From NCBI GenBank assembly GCA_019096065.1, contig JAGUCH010000001.1, positions 5,332,001 through 5,396,000 of the forward strand: a DNA stretch of 64,000 bases, given 5' to 3'. The notes beneath the pieces were generated by a model. The model searched no databases. It had not been told where the DNA came from and saw only the letters and a list, made by a program, of their open reading frames with translations. A program made the translations under genes and the position numbers. Origin of the DNA: Paracyclopina nana (lineage: Eukaryota; Arthropoda; Copepoda; Cyclopoida; Cyclopettidae). Shown here piece after piece: positions 12,901-35,492 of this stretch (position 1 is its first letter; every line of letters starts with the position of its first letter).

Positions 12901-14641
12901 ATAAGGAAAAACCCATACGAAAAACGCAAGTGAAGAAGTCTGATGACGAAACTAGTAGTAAGCGCCCGCCTTCATCCAACTCGAGCATAATCTTATTTCA
13001 CCAAGATTTCAATGCATCAAGTCTTTTCTATCGCCTTGATTGAGTTTGAAAAGAGTGCTAACAACGTACGAAAGTTGATGGATCCATCAGAGCAAAATAA
13101 TATGCCAATACTTTTGGGGAGCAAAAGAAACCCCAATCCAATTCATTCGCAAGGCGGTTTTGCAACTGGCACCAATCACGAAAAATTGTGCTTCAACGAC
13201 CGAGCTCAAGTTGAGATGCGTTAAAGCAGCAAAATTAGCACTTCCCCGAAACCTACATAGCGGAATCGACAGGTCCAAAAAAATTAACGCTACTTACTGT
13301 AGTCCGATGGGAGACGAGACTTTGAATTAGGCATGGCTCGTTTTGCCACCGATGAACAGGAGCAGAACAAGTCTTTATTCCAGAATTGCCGCTCCATCTT
13401 CTTCCAAAGCAACGCCAACAAGCAACAACTGAACGGTTCATTCAGGATTTCTAATTTCACAATAATTAACTCAGCACGGTGAGACACGAACTGAACATCA
13501 GAAGCGACCAAGTGACTGAACGGCCAGATGCCTCGGAATCCAAAGTGGCCGAAAAGTTTTGAAAAACGCCAAAGTAGACACTTTTTAGGCCGTAACTGAA
13601 AAACCCAGTGATGCATCGCCAACCTGAAAATCTTGAGTCTTCAACAGCTGACTGCAATTGGTAGACCGAGTTTTTAGACTTCTTCAAAGTATCCTCGTTG
13701 GAAACGGAAAACACCATTTTCCACGGCGACCGAGGAAAAACACGTCAGAAAAAGTGCGGGAATGAAATATACCTTTTCCACGTAAGTGCTTCTTTTCCCC
13801 TCTTTTTTGCTCGAATCCTATGAAAGAGCCGAAGTCGGAGAGGCCAACTTGGACTTTTCAAATTAAAGTGGGATTTGAAAATTCCCATGGCGCATCAACA
13901 TGATTCCCGAAAAGCTGGCCAAAAAAACATCAAGAACGAAGAGAGCGAGCGAGCGCGTTCTAATTAGAGGTGGCTTCGTGTTAATGATGACTTAATGCGT
14001 TTGCCCGTGACGCGGTAGAAATATTTTGAGTTAGCGGGATACTGAAGTACGGCGTGAAACGTGAGGGCTTTCCTCGTGGCCTTTCTTGACATGAGCTCTG
14101 CAGTAGCAAAGGTTGCGCGATTTCTCATCCGAGTTCCCGCTGATTGAGGCAGCGCCGAACGAGTCAAGCGCTAGTAATGGCACATCCAGACTTTATATGC
14201 TTGAAAATGGGGGTTTGAAAATGTATGGCATATGATAGATAGTTGATGGGCTTCCGTCCACGCGTAGCAGGTACTCATAAATAATAATATCCACCAACGC
14301 ACTCACGCCTCTTGCATGCGCGGGAATGCAAATAGCCTTAGTGGAACTTAGTTGCGGTATTTTAGCACAGAGTGGCGCCTCAGTCGATCATCCGGGCAGT
14401 TGGAAAAAAAGTCGCTAAAACTCGGTTTACAATTAGCTAATAATGCCAAACCCCCTTCTATGCGTGGAAATATCATCAAGTTTGCCTTAAAAGTCCATTA
14501 AAACCCACTGAAACCCTTGAATTTGGAAAATAATCTGCCCCGATGGAGCTCCCAGCGCCATCTCGTGTAAGAATTATCCCTACTCAAAGCTGTTGTTCCA
14601 CTAAGGCTATTGAGCTGAATTTGACCAAAGCGCCCTGTTGC
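9917..14641. other. intergenic region between neurofibromin 3' end and sodium channel 5' end
   Basis: I recognised no gene. The part next to 9917 should hold the sodium channel 5' UTR, promoter and possibly an upstream coding exon (see findings). There is a GTC trinucleotide run at 11451-11469. Many short open frames on both strands have low-complexity or shadow-like translations. A minus-strand ATG frame at 13466-13717 is open but matches no family I know. Confidence 0.5.
11451..11469. repeat. GTC trinucleotide microsatellite
   Basis: About six uninterrupted GTC units in non-coding DNA. Confidence 0.9.
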
Positions 14642-14827
14642 TCAAATGTGAAATATCTGGTTGCTCTCGTCCTCGTCCTCCAACTCTTCCTCGTCCTCCG
14701 TTTGCTGCTGAGCTTGCTGGTACTGCACGTACTTGTCCGGGTTTTTGGCCAGGGCGTAGTAGGCTCCCCGCTTGTCCAACCGTGAGTCGTCCATCGAGCC
14801 GAAGTTCGCGACGGCGGCGATTGGCAT
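14642..14827 (-). CDS. possible alternative C-terminal exon of neurofibromin
   Basis: An open minus-strand frame of 61 codons starts just below the neurofibromin stop codon. It has a clean, non-repetitive composition and an acidic tail (TEDEEELEDEDESNQIFHI, then stop). The frame is open back to about 14842. A possible join runs from the donor after codon ACG in the last exon (ACG/GTGAAG) to an AG before GGCTTCATG, with matching phase 0 and an intron near 90 bp. Insect neurofibromin is known to have two C-terminal isoforms made by alternative splicing of the last exons, so a second end is plausible. I did not recognise the peptide itself. Confidence 0.35.
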   Translation of the reverse strand: MPIAAVANFGSMDDSRLDKRGAYYALAKNPDKYVQYQQAQQQTEDEEELEDEDESNQIFHI

Positions 14828-14857
14828 GAAGCCCTTATCGTCGCCGTCTAGCGAATA

Positions 14858-25335
<10,478 letters not shown>

Positions 25336-26565
25336 TATGTTGTCTCAGAGTAAGGTCGGACTTGCAAAAATCAGATTAGTCTCCGAAAGAGGCCTCCATC
25401 CTTTACAAAACTGCAAGGAGGCCTCAGAGAAGACTTGCTCCTCTGCCTATGTTTCTCTTCCCAAGGCTTCTGTCATGGCCTCAAAAGTTTGCTTTCTCAC
25501 AACGAGGCCGCTATGCCGGGCCTGTAGCCGAAAAAGCTCCAACAGAGCTAGCCTCAATTGCTCTCGCATTCATTCATTCATTCTTTTTGGTTCCCAATGC
25601 TGGAAGTCATTTCAAAAGCTAGGTTTTAGCTTTAATGGCAGAGTGGCCACTTCTCTGTACATTTTTAAGAGCGTTTGCCCTAGGGGCAGAACATCCATTC
25701 TCCATTAAACTTGATGCTGAATGCGAGAGAAAGGTCTTGCTCTCCCACTCCTGTCGCAGTAGACTTTTTAAATAATTTGTTACAGGCTAATGTGGTTGAT
25801 TACATGTAAAGGTTGAAAGACATCTAAGATCCAAGATAGACAATCGGGGCGCTAAATACGCTGAACCAATTGAAAATCTAATATAAAATTAAATATTTCA
25901 AACCAGTCAATGCTACTTTAAGCAAAGATAAGCTTCATGGAAAAAATAAAGCAACCTATACACACGCCCGTGAGTTATACAGTATGCTAGTGGGTCCAAT
26001 TTGCTGAAAGATTTACAGAAATATAAGTAATCTGAAGATGTTGCTACAATAGAAGGAAAGGTTGAGAGAGTAAAACTTTTTAAATATTTAATACTGTTGG
26101 AGCATGAGCCGTTTTTTATTCTGGCACTGCGGAAGCAAGCTAATAGCTAAAAAGGGTGCCAGCTTTGATATTGTGATAATATGAAGATATTATTTACGAA
26201 ATTAATTGAAGTATCCTTACATGCTGACTTCTATTAAAGTAGGCTTGGACCTTTGAACAATTTATGAAGATAGTAAAGTAATGCTTCCAAATGCGACTTT
26301 AAAATCTTTATTGGTGATTTTGAATGAGCTTTCTAATGCCACGTTGTGCCCAGTTTGACAGTTTTTTATTGAGCATTTTATATCAAACAAAGGTTACAGT
26401 TACATTTCAGGCAGCTAAAAATTGAAGCAATTACATATTGATCAACTAAGTGAGACTCGTCAATTTTGATAAAATATAGTGCTAAGATTTTATTTTGTTA
26501 CATTGATATTGATCTGGGGAACATGAAGTTGGGAGGGATAGCATTACTAGCCGAGCTTGCGAGGG

Positions 26566-26737
26566 GTAAAAGGGGATGTCTCAAAATCGGGATTTGGCGC
26601 GCGGGATTTCTCCGCGTGTACATAAGGTCAGTAGCGAGGCTGCAGCAGCAGCTCGCTAAACTTCGCTTCTGTCCTCTTATGCATATGTGGAGAAATCCCG
26701 CGCGCCAAATGCCGATTGTGAGACATCCCCTTTTACT
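26566..26737. mobile_element. foldback element, second copy of a related family
   Basis: Inverted arms 26566-26626 and 26675-26737 pair over about 60 nt with few mismatches. The shared core is GGCGCGCGGGATTTCTCC, flanked by AAAAGGGGATGTCTCA. The sequence just outside the second arm (TTTTCCAATTTAAAATTC, then CAGCTATTTGACAGCTC) resembles the inner arm of the foldback at 4081-4275, so the two appear related. Confidence 0.6.
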
Positions 26738-27227
26738 AGCGTTTTTCCAATTTAAAATTCAAAGTCAGCTATTTGACAGCTCAGTAGATACATTTTTGTA
26801 TAAGCCTTGCATTTGAGCGTAGGAAAATATAGAGGGAGCTCATTTCCTGCGTTTCTGAAAATTCCTCCGCTGATCTTAGGCCTCTGAATGCAGCACCTTT
26901 TCCATTTGCTTTCATATAAAAACTGATGATATTGTAGCATAAAACCAAAACATGAGCAGTCATTTGAAGACATTTGCAAAATGTTAGTGTTTTCAGAGAA
27001 TTTTCTTTTTGCCAAAAGCATAGTTCCAATTGATATTGAGTTCTTGGGTGAATATGCCATGCACAAACAGAGATTTTTTACCAAAATTGTTGTTGATAAA
27101 AATACTAATAAGTTTACTTTCATCATTTTCGAAAATACTCCATAGGTCTCAAGAAAAACTCAAAAATCCTTATTTCCCTTTGCTACGCCGCTGCGTTGAT
27201 ACTAGCTCTATTCTCACAATAGGGGGC

Positions 27228-27566
27228 GCTATTTACCCTCGACGGCAGGGGCTATACTGTAATACTATTTCCTCGGTTTATAATTCAGTTTACCTATCAA
27301 ACTCAGCTCTTTTATATCACAGATCTTTCAAAGTGTATTTGGGGGATATTAAATTCTTAATGGCCCTGGAGTCAAATTTGAGGGATTTAAAGTAATTTTA
27401 TGACCCTCATATTCCATGGAACTAATCCAAATTCCGAAGAAGTGAAAAAAGAGAGGAAATACCTAGATTCGAACCTCTGACAGTTGGATTAGTTGAGCCA
27501 ATCCAATTTCCAAAGATTTGAGATTTGAACCTCAGATAGTTGCATTAAGATATCAACAGAGCTATT
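27228..27566 (-). repeat. tRNA-derived SINE, copy B (inverted relative to copy A)
   Basis: Read on the minus strand, this matches the body of copy A (about 4640-4880) from the B-box-like GAGGTTCGAATCTAGG through GATATAAAAGAGCTGAGTT to the 3' end. Similarity is high but has many substitutions and small indels, so both copies are old. At its 5' end a second tRNA-like segment (AGCTCTGTTGATATC, then GAGGTTCAAATC) suggests a partly duplicated head. Confidence 0.65.
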
Positions 27567-28503
27567 GAGACTTCGTGTAATTGAGTTGTTATTATAGGAC
27601 TGTTTTAACTTTATTTAGCCAGATGATGAAAATAGGAAAAGCTAAAAGCATACTTGGGATTTTTTGAATTTCATATGACTGAATTTATCTATTACTATAT
27701 GTAAACAATTTACAAAACTTTGACGGACAATATTTGGCTCCAAACAAAAATAGACCATTTTTTTATTTGAAAGTACTCATTTTTGACTTACTCTGTGCAA
27801 AAAATGAGCAAAATTCATCCGGGGGAAGTTACCTCAATTTTGCTCCAAAGTTAACCCCTAAAATTCACATTTTGCCACTTGGAGCACAGTGGGCATGCAA
27901 GGCGACAACTTTTATCCCATTTCTAAAGACACCCTCAGGGGGCCTAACAATGGCCTAAAAAGGGGTGGATTAAAGTTGCTTCATTGGCTGTGAGAGAAGT
28001 CCAAAGTTATGCTTAAATAAGAATTTCCCAAAACTTTGAGGGCCAATATCTCCCCTCCCAGGGGCCCAAGAGCAAACCACTTTGGTATGGTGACTATGAT
28101 GGCCCATTAGATTTTCAAAAAGCTCTCGTTGCCACTAGAGTCATTATTGAAAATTCTGCGAAGGCTTCCCTTAAGATCTTAAATTTCAGTTTGGTTTGTA
28201 GGCCATGCTTTTAGATGTTTTATGTTATGGGAAGAGCCAGGCCAGGATTTTTTAACTACCCTCAAACAAACCCTTGGGAGAATATATAGGTTTAGGGGTG
28301 GTTGACGAAGTCTAGGTTAGGTTTTCTCTCAAGTCAATGTGCTCTCTTAGGGCGCTCCTCAAGTACACTTATAGATCATAAACACTGATTGTGATCTAAA
28401 TATGAATCTCTGTTTTAACTAAATAGAAAATGTCCATACATAGATCATCAGCTTTGCTAGTTCGTCCACCACTGTGATCTAAATATTAACAAAAATGTCC
28501 ATT

Positions 28504-28558
28504 TATAGATCACAAAGATCAGTGATCTTTACGATCTGTATGATCTTTGTGATCTATA
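28504..28558. repeat. perfect 18-bp inverted repeat rich in GATC
   Basis: TATAGATCACAAAGATCA at 28504-28521 is exactly reverse-complemented at 28541-28558, with a 19-nt spacer that also contains GATC units. Related GATC words (TATAGATCAT, GTGATCTAAATAT) recur from about 28370 upward, so the palindrome may be the dense end of a decayed satellite or MITE. Confidence 0.75.
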
Positions 28559-29424
28559 TATCAATAGTGCGAGCCATTATGCAATGGTATATTACAAATT
28601 ATATTAATAAATCTTGGATTTGAGAAACAGGCCATGGCCATAGGTAGACTTGTAAAACGTTGCAGCATGGCATGGTCGAAAAAAAGTCGCGTGTTGTGCC
28701 CAACAGCATTTTTTAAATGCATGCTTCTGATGCAGCTGAGCAAGCCCTATAAGAGACGAACTGAGTCAATAAATGGCATGATTTTGCAGTACATTTCTGG
28801 TAACTCAACTGTTCTACAAGCAGCACGAAGCAGCGAAGACTTTAAAAAAGCGCGTGGGGACCACGCGAGCAAGAACTGTGCAAACTCCAAAGCCAGATAC
28901 TGCAGCTGGAGGATTGCTGAAAAACGCCACAATTGTATTGATTGCATGAACGCCAATTGGCGATTCCCGTTAAAATAAATTCCCCAGCATGGCCAACGCA
29001 GGCGTATGCATTGAATTAAACAGGATTATTATCCGCCAAACTTTGTTTACATTTCAGTGTTAGGTTTTTAGTAGTCTGGCTGCGCTGGTCACGCCAGCAA
29101 GCTTAGTTGTTGTTGAGCAGCTGAGTTTTGTGGCCGCTCGCGATCCGGCCGGTCCCTCCTTTGTGTCGGCTAAGATCAGACTTCCTCTCCGGGACCTGCA
29201 CGTTGAACTGCTACTGCTGCTGCATCCTCACAAGCCTCGCTGCGACTTCTGCTAGAAAGCCAAAGGAAAGCCGGAGAAAGTAGACTGGGCTGCGCAGTCG
29301 TTGTTCACCTTGGAGTCAGAGCCAGAAGATCAAGGAGGTGGGACACCATCAAGAAGAAAGATTTGAAGACGCACCGAGCGACCGGCACCAGCAAGGCATA
29401 ATTCACCTCAATTTAGTGGCTGTG

Positions 29425-31557
29425 ATGCCCGCTAGTCTATACCCGAACCCGGCCTCCCTCTGCCTGGGCAACCTCGACCTCATCATGATGGAATCTTCCA
29501 ACAACTCGGCCGTGGCCATGTCGTCGTCCAACTCGATGTTCGACTCCAACACGGCGGCCGAGCAAATTGCGCTGCAACTGGCTCTGTTGCAGCAGCAGTC
29601 CGGCGGGGGGATGTCGTCGTCGTCGTCGGGAGGCTGCCATGACCCTGCTCACATGGCCTCCACGGCCTCGAACGTGGACCTCGTCAACAACTACGGTGCC
29701 CCGGGCTCGTTGGAGGACCTGAGGAATTCGCAGCGGAAGAGCCAGAACATGACGGAGTGCGTGCCGGTGCCCTCCTCGGAGCACGTGGCTGAAATCGTGG
29801 GGAGACAAGGTAAAAGAAGCGAAGTTGTTTCATGTTATTATCATTAGTAGTTAGCTCAGCCGGTGAAGAAAGCCGGTGGTGGAACCAACGCCGCTCAATA
29901 CTGTGCTATTGATTCCACGTCGGAAGCCGGCTGCTGCGAAAAGAAAGCCCTCGTGGCCTCGGCTGCCGAAACCAGCCTTCTTGCTAGAGGGTGGCAAAAA
30001 GAGGCCAAAGAAACGAGGACACACCCACCCTCTTTCCACGAGAAAGACGCTCCATTTTTTCTTTCAACCATGCTGCTCGCTCGTCTAGGGGCGCGCGGAA
30101 TAAGGTCAACGCAGTGGTGGTTGTTTTATTGTAGCACCATTGAACAGCTGGCCAAGGTAGCAGCAGCATTCCAGCCAACGGCCAATGGTAGGGGGGATAC
30201 CTTTGAAAGCTGTTAGGGTGGTGGAATCAGTCAGGAAAGCTAGCTCCCCCTCATCATTTTGCGGATCGATGCCATCACTCTCCTTTTCGTTGCAGGATGC
30301 AAGATCAAAGCGCTGCGCGCAAAGACCAACACGTACATTAAAACGCCGGTCAGGGGCGAGGAGCCGGTGTTCGTTGTCACCGGCCGCAAAGAAGACGTGG
30401 CCCTCGCCAAAAGGGAAATCCTCTCGGCTGCCGACCACTTCTCTCAGATTCGTGCCTCGCGCAAGTCCAACATCAACTCCACGCTGGCCTTCGGTCAGCT
30501 CATGGCCAACACGCCGGGTCAGACGACCGTGCAAGTACGCGTGCCCTACCGTGTTGTTGGCCTCGTCGTCGGACCCAAAGGGGCCACCATCAAGAGGATC
30601 CAGCAACAGACGCACACCTACATTGTGACTCCCTCGAGGGACAAGGAGCCCATCTTCGAAGTGACCGGCCTGCCCGAGAACGTGGACGCTGCTCGCAAGG
30701 AGATCGAGGCCCACATCGCCATTCGAACCGGAACCTCTGCCTCTGGAGACTTCAACAGCCTCCAGGGCTCCTCAGGATACTTCAACTTGAACGACAATGG
30801 CGCCAACGATGACCTCTTTTCCGCCTCGGGCGGGCTCAACTCCCCCTTCTCGTCGTCAAGCGGAAACCTCGACCACGTGACCAACAGTATTTTGAACAAC
30901 GATTTCAAGTCGTCAACCACTACCACGCATCATGGCATCACTCTGGCTAATTTGTTGCAAGACAGCAGCAATAACTTCGAGCTGTCCTCGTCAAGGAGCA
31001 TGGCATGGAGCAATGGCACGGACTCGCACGACTCCGGCATCGGGCATTCTCCCCCTTTCGACCACGGTGGCATTGGATCTGAGTCTGGCTCTTCGGCCTT
31101 CAAGTCCTTCAATTTGCCGAGTCAGGCAACCTCCGCAAATAACCATGACCCAACCCTCACCGGGATTTGGAACGAGTTAAACAAGGTCCTGGGTGGCCTT
31201 GATCTGAACAATGGGGATGGGATGTCGGGCTCTAGCGAGATTAACAAGCAATTTCTGAGCATCGGCTCTCGCTCTTCCTTGGACTTGGGCACCTTGGGCC
31301 GTTGTGGAGGTGCCGAGGCGACGTCTTCGTCCTCGTCTGCGTCCTCAATGAACACTGCCAATTCAACGACGTCCTCCTGCATTGGGAGGCAATTGTCTCT
31401 GCCCACGGAGGGCCTGTCGCCTAGTAACTCTCTTCCAGGATTCAATGGCATTCTTTCCAATTCATCATCCAATCAGCTTGACTTGAACAACATCTCCGAG
31501 GCCAAGGCAAGGATGAAACTTTCCAAGGCCTCCTCCGCCGAGGCTCTGAACGAGTGA
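29425..31557 (+). CDS. MEX3-like RNA-binding protein with two KH domains
   Basis: Two exons, 29425-29809 and 30296-31557, join inside the first KH domain (phase 1) to give 548 aa. The start is the ATG of MPASLYPNP; the frame is open upstream but that start looks family-like. An N-terminal Ser/Asn/Gln-rich region leads to the MEX3 signature [21 protein letters not shown]1 (about residues 115-185) has its GXXG loop as GRQG and KH2 (about 210-285) as GPKG, and both are near identical in wording to animal MEX3 proteins. MEX3 proteins bind 3' UTR elements and repress or destabilise target mRNAs in the cytoplasm. The remaining 250 residues are low-complexity, rich in Ser, Asn and Gly. No C-terminal RING finger, as found in vertebrate MEX3A-D, is encoded before the stop. 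Confidence 0.92.
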
Positions 31558-32692
31558 AAAGCATTTTTCTTGGGCCAGGTAGATCAAGACCATCATCATT
31601 AACAATACAAAAAAAAGAAATATGGCTCTGAGCTGTGCTGGAGATTTTTTATCTTTTGCTATGCTACTACTACAACAACTAATACCAAATATTTAATTTT
31701 TCATAGATTTGCAAAGCGTTGCGAAGCCCCCCCTTCCCATAAGCCAGCCCCTATTATCCCTTTCCAAAAGATCATCACGAATTTTAGATTTGTTACTACG
31801 TTCGTAAACTACAGTAATATAAGAAGAAGATTTTGCTATATTCATCATGATGCTAGTGTGAGAAATCTACTACTCAACAGTGTTGATACTACAACTATAT
31901 TATTATAATTCCCATCAAATTACGCTGAAAAATGGGGCTGCTCCTCCAGCAAGTCGTCGATTATTGATTATTTTGTACTACTGCTAAGACTTTTAAAAAT
32001 ATTAGGGCATAAATTGAGCTGCAAACTTGACCTGAGACCGAAAAAGTGTTCTTTGACGACTAAATATTCCTAATCAGTTAAAGAAATGATCTACCGACTA
32101 GCAACCAAAAAACCATACTTAAAAAATTCTATAAATATTCTATATACTATATATATTGCAAGAAGTGTACAATGTTTGCATGTAGAAAATTGTGTGAGTT
32201 TGTATACATGGATGTGTCAATGTTAGATTCCCACCACTTCAATGAGAAGAAGACATCACCCTTTTTTATAAACCTTAAATACGATATATTCATCCCTAAT
32301 AGAATGATAAAAGAACGAATACTATATCAAATTTGAGTTTATATTATTATCACCAGATTTATCTATATTGTTTTTACTACGATACCCCTCCCTCCTCAAC
32401 AAGAAAAAAGCATACACAAACTGTTAGCTAAAATGGAGTGTTCATCATTGCTACTTCTATATTGAAAAAATTCTCCCAAAGACAGCCATTTTTAGCTAGT
32501 TCATTGCATCATTATCAAAAAGCTCTTATTTTTTATATAATTAATACTACTGATATCATCATCATCATCCAAAGTCTCTAAAATCAATAAATATAGATGA
32601 ATTTCGTGTACAAATTCCTCCTCGCCGTGGCTACATTTGAGAGAAACTGAAATTAATAATGCACCACCACTACTATACTACCAATTGAAAAT

Positions 32693-32711
32693 ACTATATA
32701 TATATATATAT
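32693..32711. repeat. TA dinucleotide microsatellite
   Basis: Uninterrupted alternating T and A in the presumed 3' UTR region. Confidence 0.85.
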
Positions 32712-32905
32712 TACTACAACTATCATCCCCCCAGAAAAAAGTAGCTCAATTTCTATGATCGTCATCACTATTCTTGTTTTCCGTTTGGAACATGCCACTG
32801 CAGCTTCTTTGACGGCTCATCATACGTTCTATATTTTTCACTGTACAATATGAAAAATCTATTACCACACTACATATACCAGTAAGTCGCTGTATTCGTC
32901 ATATC

Positions 32906-32922
32906 CACACACACACACACAT
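32906..32922. repeat. CA dinucleotide microsatellite
   Basis: About eight CA units in the presumed 3' UTR region. Confidence 0.85.
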
Positions 32923-33573
32923 AAAAATCAAAATTATTATTACAATTAGTCTTGGATTGTGTCATGTATCTAATGTGTCAATTGTCTATGCAATTGTTTG
33001 ACAATTTAAGGGCAATTAATTAGTTCGATCCCCGAAATCATGCATTAATAAATACAATATAAGTGTGTATCTCCCACCCCCAAAATTTAAGAAAAAGTTA
33101 CCCACAACTGATATATAATGTCAAAATAATGTTTGGCCACCAAACAAACAAAAAAATTAAAAAGCACTTATACTTTTTTACTATTACTCATGAAATACTT
33201 CTGTATAACAAAAATGTTCATCTTTCATCCAAAATAACCGAAGGTCGATGAAAATCTTCTATTACGGCAAGTCAATGATTGTTCAAGTACCATTATAAAA
33301 TACACTTAGTATAAAGTTCTCTATCATGAAATTATTGAAGAAATAAATTTGCATTCTTCTAAGATATGTTGGCTTCATCTCCTTTATTGATACGACTAAT
33401 CAGCACAAATGATGAAAGGCGACCTCAAAGCCATTGTGGTTTAGCTAAATCCGAACGCAAATGAAGCGGAAGGTCGATAAAAGTGGCTCCTTCCTTGTAA
33501 GAAGTTGATCGCTTGAGAATTGGATTAGGGTTGTCAGCTTGAATGAGCAAAGTACGGTTGTTCGCGCATTTCT

Positions 33574-35492
33574 TTAGCAATCCTGCTCGGTGTATGACCA
33601 TAACTCCTTTTCGTAGCCTTCGTGGACATGGGCAAGCAAAACTTTCCGACGATTGTCACAATACCTACAAATATAACAGTAGTCCTTGAGGATGATTCAT
33701 GGAAGTTGAATGTTAAGGCTTACCTATACTTGTCTTGGACCTTCTGCTTAATGTCAACTAAGTTTGCAGCGCTGATGTCACGTTCAAGATATTCTGACAA
33801 TGTCTCGGTGGCATTTTCTAGATCTTTTTGGTTGTCCTGCGTCAAAAAAGAAAAAAATAAGAGATCGACTAATAGCAAGAGCATTTCATTGAAAAATCAC
33901 CTCAAATATTTCACTTTGATTGTTTTTGCAGAGATAGTAGGCAAAGACGTATGTGTACATCAGAGTCCTCCGACATTCACACAAAATGTCGACGGCCTTC
34001 TTTAAGAATTGCACCTCGATCCAGGACATGTTGTGCTGCTGCATTTCCTCCATTTTTTCCTATCAGCAAAAAAATTAAACATGCTTCGCATAAGTTGGTA
34101 CCAGTGACGGAGATGATACCTTGACCATCGTATACAACTTGTTTTCGAACTTCAAAGATTGTAAATGATTCATGTATCTGTTGCAATAGAAAAGATATCT
34201 TTGCAAAGCTGATCTAGACTTCTCCTGGCCCTCTCGTGCCTGCTTAGCCTCCTCTTCGTCGTATCGGTTGCAGTTGTACCAAGAGCTTCCATGCGGCTCC
34301 CACGGCCCAAGGCAGACCCAACAAAAATCAGCCTTGCACGACTGGTTCTTGCAGATCATGTGGTTACAACCTCCGTCTTTTTCAATGGTTGCCCCACAGT
34401 TTGGACACTCCTTGGTATTGGCTGATATCCAATTAGACGTTTCCGAGTCGTCGTCACATTTTTTGATCCACTTCTTGATCAAGTGACATCGAACGGGATC
34501 GTGCCAGTTTTCTGAGCATGCAAAGCAAAACGAGTGCCCACAACGACATTTGACAGGTCTAGCCTCCACATGGGTGACTCTCACCGCATTGGAACAATTG
34601 GGAGCAGAGCACCATCTCATCAACCGATTACACTAATGACGATCAGCATTAAAAATATTTAGTTGGCATCACAGAATGGCTAGGGTACCTGGACGAAGCT
34701 GTTGGTGATTAGATGTTGATACTTTAGCTTCACTTTGGGATCCTTGACAAGCTTCATGACGGTCTGATCGTCGACAAGAATGTCGCACTTGCTGCCTGGG
34801 CACTCAATCATTTGACTTGCACCTTCATCCATGATCTTGGTGGACAAATATTCGGTCCAGCACGAGGTGCAATACAAGTGCCCACATTCAAGCCCGGTCA
34901 TCATCTAGAAAAAAAGACAACAGTTACATAGCATGTCTCTTCAGCTTTACAAGACGTTTCCTACAGCTCTCGGCAAATGGAGGTAGCAAATTTCGCACTC
35001 AAATGATGTCGAAGAGCCAGCGCTGGACTTGGACGAGAATGCCGATTTGAAGGTTATCTTTCTGTTTGGTGATACAACTTTTGCTTCAGAGAACATTGCT
35101 TCTTGGTCATCTGAATAGTAGCGCTCCATGAGCTTTTCTTTGTCCCATTTGAAGTGGTTGAGCAAAATTCTCACTGTCGTCGTTGGAATCTGGCGAAGAA
35201 AAGGAGCAATTAGCACCGATAACTAGGCCTTGAGTCGGCCAACGATTACCTGAATCACAGAATTGACCTCCTTTATACACTCAACCATGTGTTGGACTAT
35301 TTGCTCCGTTGAAAGAACTTCAAAAGGATACTCCTCTTCATTTCGTGGGTCATTTTTCGACGTACTCGGCTCTTCGCCGAGCCCGATGTCGACACCATAG
35401 TCGAGGTCGTCGTCGTCTTCTTGGCCAGGCTCAGGTGAAACGTTGCCAGAGTCAGATTGGTCATCATAAGAAATGTATTCGTCGTCCGACAT
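33574..35492 (-). CDS. ari-1: Ariadne-1 type RBR E3 ubiquitin ligase
   Basis: Seven exons: 35250-35492, 34965-35189, 34689-34904, 34120-34632, 33901-34059, 33724-33836 and 33574-33664. They total 1560 nt and 519 aa, and all phases agree. Order of parts: an acidic N-terminus (1-60), the UBA-like region with [18 protein letters not shown] and [18 protein letters not shown]1 (CEICYL...[13 protein letters not shown], about 147-195), the IBR zinc-binding domain, then RING2/Rcat with [19 protein letters not shown]. In that motif the Cys of GGCNHM (about residue 317) is the expected catalytic thioester cysteine. The C-terminal Ariadne domain follows ([11 protein letters not shown] to [11 protein letters not shown]). 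The enzyme takes ubiquitin from its E2 onto RING2 and works with neddylated cullin-RING ligases. Length is close to other Ariadne-1 proteins. Confidence 0.96.

Larger units (their letters stand above)
25336..29424. other. repeat-rich spacer between divergently transcribed Nf1 and MEX3-like genes
   Basis: This holds the start regions of both genes at its ends and, between them, a foldback element, an inverted SINE copy and a GATC-rich palindrome, listed separately. The stretch 28080-28560 is AT-rich with several scattered GATCT-containing repeats. Open frames at 28634-28978 (plus) and 28747-28956 (minus) overlap each other and match nothing I recognise. Confidence 0.55.
31558..33573. other. 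AT-rich tail-to-tail region: presumed 3' UTRs of the MEX3-like gene and Ariadne-1
   Basis: About 2 kb of AT-rich DNA lies between two convergent stop codons. It contains several AATAAA or similar signals in the plus orientation (for example near 32589 and 33347), a TA run at 32693-32711 and a CA run at 32906-32922. MEX3 mRNAs typically have long regulated 3' UTRs. No coding frame was recognised. Confidence 0.5.

Noticed and set aside
13466-13717. Minus-strand ATG frame of 83 codons upstream of the sodium channel
   Set aside because: It could be a first exon, but no family is recognised and no consistent downstream exon was found.
28634-28978. Plus-strand frame of 114 codons near the SINE and palindrome region
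   Set aside because: Basic, Cys-containing translation but no recognisable transposase or host domain. An opposite-strand frame overlaps it.
30106-30714. Minus-strand 202-codon open frame
   Set aside because: Antisense of the KH-domain exon of the MEX3-like gene.
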